Shown one piece after another: positions 1 through 4,912 of a DNA stretch of 6,494 nt. The notes beneath the pieces are model-generated. The model made no database searches. It was not told the origin of the DNA and saw only the letters and a program-made list of their open reading frames with translations. The stretch covers positions 1 through 6,494 of the forward strand of contig JAPPIY010000050.1 of NCBI GenBank assembly GCA_026914095.1, read 5' to 3'. Origin of the DNA: Oligoflexia bacterium. GTDB taxonomy: Bacteria; Bdellovibrionota; Bdellovibrionia; Bdellovibrionales; UBA1609. The position numbers and the translations under genes were made by a program. Position 1 is the stretch's first letter; each line of letters starts with the position of its first letter.

Positions 1-1068
1 GTTATTGACACCGGCATTTATGAGCAACACCCTTGCTTTAAAAACCAGCTCTGGACCAATAAGAGGGAAATTCCAAATAATGGCATAGATGATGACAAAA
101 ATGGTTTTCCCGATGACATTCACGGCTGGAACTTTGTAGATAATAACAGCAAAATTCAAGACTACCACGGACATGGAACTCACATCAAAGGCATTATTGC
201 GGCTCAAGGCTCTCCGCGCTGTGAAATTATTGGCGTTGCCCCCTATGTCCAAATTATGACGCTTAAATATTTTGAAGAGGGAGCGGACAGCAGTCATAAT
301 ATTACAAATACAATAAAATCTATTGAATACGCCGTTAAGAATGGAGCAGACATTATCAACTATTCCGGAGGAGGCCCTGGCGCCAACCAAAATGAAAAAG
401 CCGCTATTGCCAAAGCCGCTGATAAAGGCATTATCTTTGTTGCCGCTCTAGGAAATGAAGGCTCAAAAATCGGAGAGAAATTCAAATACTATCCCGCCAG
501 CTACAAACTCCCCAATATTGTTTCTGTTCAATCTCATAATGACAAAGAAGAAAGAGTTAAGTCTAGCAATTACATTGAAAAGCGGGCTTTAGAGCTAAAA
601 CAAGTTCAAACAGCCCCTGGCGAAGGTATTTTTTCAACTCTCCCTCCAAAAGTTTATTTGCAAGGAAAACTCAAATCCGCTATTTTGAGAAATCTAGCTT
701 TTAATCCAATTAAGAAAAACTATTACGGCTATATGACAGGCACCTCTCAAGCCACCGCTGTTGCCACAGGAGTTGTCGCCCTAACTAAAACCCAGCATCC
801 CACCTGGAACATGGAAAAAATCATCCAGCAAGTCACTCAAGGCCAGAAGCTGTCAGCTTATGGGGCTGTTACAATGAGACCGCAAAATGTAGATCTGTCC
901 GACCAAATAGATCATACAAACACAATGGTTCCTCACGACCCCAGCAAAGTAGAGGATATATTTAAAAACCCCAAACGACTCAGACATGAAGATTCTTCTC
1001 TTTCTCAAAAAGACACTTTTGAGCAAATTAAAAATATAGACAGCCTAGTCAATTCAAAAAGAAAATGA
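1..1068 (+). CDS. Subtilisin-like serine protease (peptidase family S8), 5'-truncated by the window edge
   Basis: An open frame runs from base 1 to the TGA at 1066-1068, giving 355 visible residues. No true start is in view; the ATG at 256 is internal, because catalytic residues lie before it. The complete S8 catalytic set is visible: Asp in VIDTG (codon 3), His in HGHGTH (codon 58, bases 172-174), oxyanion-hole Asn in AALGNEG (codon 152) and nucleophile Ser in GTSQAT (codon 249, bases 745-747). The segment NGIDDDKNGFPDDIHGWNF matches the Asp/Asn-rich stretch common in bacterial subtilases between the Asp and His blocks, and may bind calcium. The His block reads HGTHIKG, where most subtilases have HGTHVAG. 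About 100 mostly hydrophilic, Lys-rich residues follow the Ser block, with no recognisable domain or anchor. Any signal peptide or propeptide would lie outside the window. An active endopeptidase, probably exported, is inferred; the substrate is unknown. It converges on the pilus-linked genes, so it is not in their operon. Confidence 0.93.
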   Translation, partial: VIDTGIYEQHPCFKNQLWTNKREIPNNGIDDDKNGFPDDIHGWNFVDNNSKIQDYHGHGTHIKGIIAAQGSPRCEIIGVAPYVQIMTLKYFEEGADSSHNITNTIKSIEYAVKNGADIINYSGGGPGANQNEKAAIAKAADKGIIFVAALGNEGSKIGEKFKYYPASYKLPNIVSVQSHNDKEERVKSSNYIEKRALELKQVQTAPGEGIFSTLPPKVYLQGKLKSAILRNLAFNPIKKNYYGYMTGTSQATAVATGVVALTKTQHPTWNMEKIIQQVTQGQKLSAYGAVTMRPQNVDLSDQIDHTNTMVPHDPSKVEDIFKNPKRLRHEDSSLSQKDTFEQIKNIDSLVNSKRK

Positions 1069-1154
1069 AGAGCTAGAAAACTCATCGGATTTGAATTTTT
1101 TAGGATTTTAAATAAGCAGACTAAAGTTAAGAGGTATTGACGGGAAAATTGAGT
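1069..1154. other. Convergent intergenic gap, no clear terminator
   Basis: These 86 AT-rich bases separate the 3' ends of the protease gene and the lipoprotein gene. I looked for a GC-rich stem followed by a T-run on either strand and found none. The only inverted match is AAACTCA near 1079-1085 with TGAGTTT at 1150-1156, about 65 bases apart, which is too far for an intrinsic terminator. Termination may be Rho-dependent, or may rely on a structure I cannot see. Confidence 0.5.
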
Positions 1155-2051
1155 TTAATTGACAACGGTTGTAGAAAAACGGATTCTTTTTGTAAAGTGA
1201 TCAACCTGTTCCACTTCTTTTTTTTTGTCTTCTCCTTTTGGCAGTAAAAAATAGCCAATTAAAGTGATCTCAATATTATATTGCGGAATCACTACTGTCT
1301 TATTAGGCTGGCACTCTCTTTCTGCTCTCGCAGGAGAGGCTGTTGTATTGTTTGTTGGGCCTTGTGTTGTAGTCCCAGAAGCTCTAAAAGCATTTTGAAA
1401 GCTTTTGGAAGCCTCGCCCGATCTGTCTATGATGGGAAAACCATCAAAAAATAAAGTTAAATTATCAAAAGGATTGGTGGATTGAGGGTAATAATTAACT
1501 TGTTTTCCTGTAATTTTCAAAGGAGGAACAATATAAAGATAGGGAGCCTCCCCAGAGCAATAACCAGTGGAAATCTCTCCGCTGTGCTCAAAAATCTGAG
1601 AGCCGCAACGAGCTCTTGCCTGAAGTCGGACCGTGTCAATAATCAATAAAAAATTTGTATCATTTTTAATTGCAAGGCCAAACCTTAGCCAATTGTCTCC
1701 CACCTGATGATAAATCGGCTCGCTCACTTCGGATCCGTAAGAAGATTCACCCTCCCCCTCTCCTCCAGCTTCTTCAGGAAACAAAAATGTATCTAAAACT
1801 TCTTCGTTTATTTTTTCTTTGCCTAATCGCTCACGCACCTCACGCAGGCTAAAAGGGCGAAAGCGGCACACTTGACGAATTCCTTTTGTGCGAATGTAAG
1901 GCTGGCCGGAAGCGGTGCGAATCTGGGAGTTAGAATGAAAAGGGACCACAAACACCCCAACCTGGCTAGACAGGTTAGAGCCTGAACCGCCTGTTCTCAC
2001 ACAAGAAGAAAATAAAACAAAGAAAAAACAAAGTGAAAATTTTTTTTTCAT
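1155..2051 (-). CDS. Predicted lipoprotein of unknown function, downstream of pilQ
   Basis: This 298-residue protein starts at ATG 2049-2051 and ends at TAA 1155-1157. An in-frame TAA at 2061-2063 rules out a longer form. The N-terminus is a type II signal peptide: three Lys, a Phe-rich hydrophobic core, then the lipobox-like LFSSC with Cys17 as the lipidation site. A Gly/Ser linker follows (residues 18-30). The residue after Cys17 is Val, not Asp, so outer-membrane sorting is plausible by the E. coli rule. A Glu/Gly/Ser-rich patch lies near residues 92-110. From about 115 the pattern of alternating hydrophobic residues (FLLIIDTVRLQARARCG; VVIPQYNIEITLIGYFLL) suggests beta-strands, broken by a Thr/Asn/Ser-rich loop at about 225-240. 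Four further Cys (62, 149, 165, 247) could form two disulfides. No TPR pattern is evident, so it does not look like PilF/PilW/Tgl-type pilotins. I do not recognise the family. Its place 57 bp after pilQ suggests, but does not show, a pilus or secretin role. It has no good Shine-Dalgarno of its own. Confidence 0.8.
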   Translation of the reverse strand: MKKKFSLCFFFVLFSSCVRTGGSGSNLSSQVGVFVVPFHSNSQIRTASGQPYIRTKGIRQVCRFRPFSLREVRERLGKEKINEEVLDTFLFPEEAGGEGEGESSYGSEVSEPIYHQVGDNWLRFGLAIKNDTNFLLIIDTVRLQARARCGSQIFEHSGEISTGYCSGEAPYLYIVPPLKITGKQVNYYPQSTNPFDNLTLFFDGFPIIDRSGEASKSFQNAFRASGTTTQGPTNNTTASPARAERECQPNKTVVIPQYNIEITLIGYFLLPKGEDKKKEVEQVDHFTKRIRFSTTVVN

Positions 2052-2060
2052 TTTGAATGC

Positions 2061-2105
2061 TTAAATAGGAAATCTCATGGTTTTATAAATGCTTATATCC
2101 TTCAT
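2061..2105 (-). other. Possible 14-codon leader ORF between pilQ and the lipoprotein gene
   Basis: Six bases after the pilQ stop (counting in the minus direction 2109 to 2105) the minus strand has ATG at 2103-2105 and encodes MKDISIYKTMRFPI before TAA at 2061-2063. A GGAG at 2115-2118, inside the last pilQ codons, sits 9 nt before this ATG. The little frame is the same frame as the lipoprotein, and its stop lies only 9 nt before the lipoprotein ATG. That ATG itself lacks a Shine-Dalgarno (AAGCATTCAAA precedes it). Translation may reach the lipoprotein by reinitiation after this leader, but chance is equally possible for a frame this short. Confidence 0.25.
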
Positions 2106-2108
2106 AGC

Positions 2109-4790
2109 TTATTGCTCCACTAAAGTTGGAGTGACAAACATCAGCATTTCCGACTCAGCAAAATTGGAGTTTTTATTTTTAAACATCCAGCCCAGGAAAG
2201 GAATTTCTTTAAGCCAGGGAATCCCCTCCTTTGTCTGAGTTTCACTTTTTTGATAAATTCCTGAAACCACAACAGTCTGGCCGCTTTTTGTCAGCACCTC
2301 GGTTTGCGCCGTTCTATCCGTTTTAAAAGCGCCCCCCTCTCCTCCAGGAGTGCTAAGGTTGACATTCGTTTGGACTGCAATATTCCCTGAAGAAGTCACT
2401 ATGGGCGTCACTTGCAAACTCAGTGTTATATCCTGGGTTTGAGTGGTTTCCTGCACAACACCTGGGGCTCCTCCTGTATTGCCGACAGCTCCTGTTGTTG
2501 CTGTTCCAGCTGTTCCTCCTCCAGCGCCGGCGCCTAAAGCGGTATTTCTGCCCTGCAATATTAAAATAGGAGTGTTTTTAGTTATAGAAGCGTCTTGACC
2601 GCTTTTAGTTAAAATCTTAACCGTGCTCAAAACCTGAGCTGAGCCGTCATTTTCAGCCAGGTTCAAGGTGGCATCGATATTCCCTATAAGAGGCAGGCCA
2701 TTCAAATCAAAAATACTTTCAGAGCCTCCTCCTTTAGAATAAGAGGTTTGATAAGAGCCTCCAAGCCCATCATAAGTATCCTTCCAAAATTGTTGTGTAA
2801 AAATATCCAGTAAACCACTCGCGCCAATGCTAACAGGAAGATCTCCCCCTAAATCCCAGTTAAAGCCAAAATTCTTGGCAAAGCTTTTGGTGACCTCCAC
2901 AATTTTAGCCTCTATCATAACTTGTTGAGGGGGCTTGTCTAAAAACTTAGCCATGGCTGAAATCTTCTTAATAACCGCCTCCGTATCCACTACAACTAAA
3001 GTGTTGCTTTCTTCATGAACAATGATTCTTCCCCCTTTAAATAATCCCTGGCCGGCGGGTGTGGAAAACTCTTTCACCTGCTTTTCTATATCCACCGCTT
3101 TGGTAAACATAATGGGAATCACTTTTGTTTTAAAAGGAGATAAACTTTTTTGTCTGTCTGAGATCTCCTTGAGCTTTCTGGTTCGCTCTTCTATCTTGCT
3201 TAAAGGAAGTATCGTTATGACATTGCCATCTCTAGTATAACCCAAAGACTTCACTTTAAATATGGTGTGCAAAGCTTGATCCCAAGGCACATCCTCTAAT
3301 TTTAAAGTGACTGTTCCTGACACGGACTCATCAATCACCATGTTTAAGCCGCTCTCTTCAGAGATAAATCTTAAAACCTGTTTAATAGGAGCGTCAATGA
3401 CATGGAAAGAAACTGGAGTCCCTGAAAATTCAACATTTCCAAAATACAGGTCCTCTAAGGTTTTTGCGGGCAGAATAGAGCTGAGATCCGAATCAGCAGA
3501 TTGCGCTTGATCCTCTGGAACAATCTCATTATTCAAAATATCTCCATACCCAATTATAATTTGATTCCCCTCTTGTGATAAAGTTGTTTTAGGAAATCCC
3601 GCCCCTTCTTTTAATTGAATAATCACTCGGACTGTAGAAGAGTCCTTTTGATCCGCTTTAATTAAACCAAAGTCGGTATTAAAATCTCTTAAAACATAAG
3701 GCCAATGCAGGTTTTCCCCTAACTGAGATTGCAGAATTTCAATAATCAACTGATTGGTTTCTGAATTGTTTCTCTCCTGATAAGAGGCAATTTCAGAAGT
3801 ATCAATAACAATCTGATCCTTTTCTGTTAAATAACGGATATTAGTTATTGAATTTAACCCTGAAACATCAGCCTCCTCCTCAACAGGGAGCCCTTCTATA
3901 GCAGGCTCCTCAAGCGCCTCTGGCTCTTCTAAACCTAAATCCTCTTCTTGATTATCCTGCTCCTGTTTTTCCCGCTCTCTTTGGATTTGCTCCTCTTCTC
4001 TTCTTAACTGCTCCTCTTCTTCAGTTGTTTGATCTATTTCTTCCTCTAAGCCTTCCAGCTCTTCTTCTGTTTCCTCCATACTTTCTATATCTGTTTTCAA
4101 TTGCTCCAGTTCTTTATCCGCAGATTCGCTGTCCTCTGACTCAATATCTTCTGCTGGATCATCCTCTAATTCCATGTCTTCACTGTCCACTGACTCCCTA
4201 TCCTCACTGTCCGAAGACTCGTCTTCTGACACCCTATCCTCGCTGTCCGAAGGCTCGTCTTCAGAATCCCAATCCTCGCTGTCCGAAGACTCGTCCACTG
4301 ATTCCATATCCTCACTGTCCGAAGACTCGTCCACTGATTCCATATCCTCACTGTCCGAAGGCTCGTCTTCTGACTCTTCATCCTCTTCAGAAGATTCATC
4401 GTCATCTTCATCTGAAAATTCTTTTTCTAACTCTTCATCCGTAATAATTTCATAACCCGGCTTGTCACTCAATACTTCATAATCATCCTTATCAAAATCA
4501 TCTTCAAGCATGACATCATCTTCTTTATCTTTAGAATCCGCTGGCTCTTCTTGAGATTCCTCCTCTAACACTTCAAAATCTTCAGCCTCAAAATTATCTT
4601 CAACGGAATCATCGGATAAATCTCCAAACTCTTCCTCTAACTCTGAATCTTCATCACTTCCATCTAAACCTTCAATATCCGCTAAATCTGAATCATCAAA
4701 AACAGAATCAGTTTGAGCTATGAGCGCATAACTGTTGGCTATAGAAAAATGAAACAAAAAAATAAATACGAATAGAATATTTTTTATCAA
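2109..4790 (-). CDS. pilQ: Type IV pilus secretin PilQ with a long acidic repeat region
   Basis: PilQ forms the outer-membrane ring through which the pilus passes. The 893 residues read, in order: a Sec signal peptide (1-22, cleavage likely after SYA); a strongly acidic Asp/Glu/Ser region (about 28-225) holding five 12-residue repeats (141-200); a Glu/Gln/Arg-rich likely coiled coil (about 225-285); an AMIN domain, thought to bind peptidoglycan (about 313-416); an N0/STN domain (about 455-535, VIDAPIKQVLRFISEESG); an N1 domain (about 554-633, ending VMIEAKIVEV); and the C-terminal secretin beta-domain (634-890) with the family signature EGIPWLKEIPFLGWMFK and closing MLMFVTPTLVEQ. A Gly/Ala/Thr-rich insert (about 751-778) interrupts the secretin domain before TLSLQVTPIV. 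It is longer than Pseudomonas-type PilQ (about 710 residues), and most of the excess is the acidic region. Only one AMIN domain is seen. The start is TTG 4788-4790, since a stop lies upstream in frame and AAGGA is well placed. Assignment as PilQ, not GspD, rests on AMIN plus pilO-pilP synteny. Confidence 0.97.
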   Translation of the reverse strand: MIKNILFVFIFLFHFSIANSYALIAQTDSVFDDSDLADIEGLDGSDEDSELEEEFGDLSDDSVEDNFEAEDFEVLEEESQEEPADSKDKEDDVMLEDDFDKDDYEVLSDKPGYEIITDEELEKEFSDEDDDESSEEDEESEDEPSDSEDMESVDESSDSEDMESVDESSDSEDWDSEDEPSDSEDRVSEDESSDSEDRESVDSEDMELEDDPAEDIESEDSESADKELEQLKTDIESMEETEEELEGLEEEIDQTTEEEEQLRREEEQIQREREKQEQDNQEEDLGLEEPEALEEPAIEGLPVEEEADVSGLNSITNIRYLTEKDQIVIDTSEIASYQERNNSETNQLIIEILQSQLGENLHWPYVLRDFNTDFGLIKADQKDSSTVRVIIQLKEGAGFPKTTLSQEGNQIIIGYGDILNNEIVPEDQAQSADSDLSSILPAKTLEDLYFGNVEFSGTPVSFHVIDAPIKQVLRFISEESGLNMVIDESVSGTVTLKLEDVPWDQALHTIFKVKSLGYTRDGNVITILPLSKIEERTRKLKEISDRQKSLSPFKTKVIPIMFTKAVDIEKQVKEFSTPAGQGLFKGGRIIVHEESNTLVVVDTEAVIKKISAMAKFLDKPPQQVMIEAKIVEVTKSFAKNFGFNWDLGGDLPVSIGASGLLDIFTQQFWKDTYDGLGGSYQTSYSKGGGSESIFDLNGLPLIGNIDATLNLAENDGSAQVLSTVKILTKSGQDASITKNTPILILQGRNTALGAGAGGGTAGTATTGAVGNTGGAPGVVQETTQTQDITLSLQVTPIVTSSGNIAVQTNVNLSTPGGEGGAFKTDRTAQTEVLTKSGQTVVVSGIYQKSETQTKEGIPWLKEIPFLGWMFKNKNSNFAESEMLMFVTPTLVEQ
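2457..2540 (-). other. Gly/Ala/Thr-rich insert within the PilQ secretin domain
   Basis: PilQ residues 751-778 are almost only Gly, Ala, Thr, Val, Asn and Pro (for example GAGAGGGTAGTATTGAVG). They lie between the conserved strand NTPILIL and the strand TLSLQVTPIV. In typical secretins this junction is a short loop. The insert keeps frame and the signature after it is intact, so the protein should still fold. Confidence 0.7.
3936..4709 (-). other. Acidic disordered region plus charged coiled coil of PilQ
   Basis: PilQ residues 28-285 are dominated by Asp, Glu and Ser with few hydrophobics. The last 60 residues shift to Glu/Gln/Arg heptad-like sequence (EEEEQLRREEEQIQRERE), suggesting a highly charged helix or coiled coil. 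The region follows the signal peptide directly, so it should lie in the periplasm, N-terminal to AMIN. No named domain fits it. Confidence 0.8.
4191..4370 (-). repeat. Five tandem 36-bp repeats coding a 12-residue acidic unit in PilQ
   Basis: PilQ residues 141-200 are five consecutive 12-mers: EDEPSDSEDMES, VDESSDSEDMES, VDESSDSEDWDS, EDEPSDSEDRVS, EDESSDSEDRES. The core is SDSED in every copy, and a partial sixth (VDSEDMEL) follows. At DNA level the 36 bases 4281-4316 and 4317-4352 are identical, which points to a recent in-frame duplication. A unit of 36 bp keeps the frame whatever the copy number. Confidence 0.95.
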
Positions 4791-4803
4791 GTTGACTTTC
4801 CTT
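4788..4803 (-). promoter_or_regulatory. Ribosome binding site and TTG start of pilQ
   Basis: On the minus strand AAGGA (4799-4803) stands 8 nt before TTG (4788-4790). Reading further upstream in frame gives a stop at 4824-4826 with no ATG or GTG between. TTG is therefore the first usable start, and it begins exactly at the signal peptide (MIKNILFVF). A TTG start usually lowers initiation relative to ATG. Confidence 0.8.
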
Positions 4804-4912
4804 GTTGTTTCAGCAGCCTGACTTTAAAAAAGCTACAACTTTTCTAAAGTCTAGTCAAAAGACTTTGACTTAACAAGCCATTTAACAACTTGTGTTATAA
4901 AATAAAAAAATT
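4791..4912 (-). promoter_or_regulatory. pilP-pilQ intergenic region with hairpin and GACTTT hexamers
   Basis: This 122-bp gap is wide compared with the 19-bp pilO-pilP gap. AAAGTC at 4846-4851 and GACTTT at 4861-4866 form a 6-bp inverted repeat around a 9-nt loop. The same GACTTT hexamer recurs in direct orientation at 4794-4799 and 4820-4825. A second weak stem pairs AAAAG (4828-4832) with CTTTT (4839-4843); read on the minus strand it is followed by a short T-run, so it could be a poor terminator or attenuator. A weak sigma70-like pair can be read on the minus strand: TTGACT (4853-4858), 17 nt, TAGCTT (4830-4835). None of these is strong alone. The region may give pilQ separate control from pilP. 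Confidence 0.35.

Noticed and set aside
1670..1852. Plus-strand frame of 60 codons ending in a hydrophobic stretch
   Set aside because: It is antisense within the lipoprotein gene, has no support, and its hydrophobic end is the complement of charged codons.
3022..3510. Plus-strand frames of 72 and 67 codons
   Set aside because: They lie antisense to the conserved N0 and N1 domains of PilQ and show no domain or ribosome binding site of note.
4191..4370. CRISPR array
   Set aside because: The 36-bp periodicity resembles a repeat length, but units are contiguous with no unique spacers and code in frame within pilQ.
4025..4455. Plus-strand open frames (139 and 93 codons; Pro/Cys/His-rich and Ser-rich) and a minus-strand 81-codon frame at 4166-4411
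   Set aside because: All are shadows of the 36-bp acidic repeat of pilQ, which has few stops in other frames.
2109..4790. Type II secretion secretin GspD
   Set aside because: AMIN domain, a single N1 domain (GspD has N1-N3) and the pilO-pilP neighbours point to PilQ.
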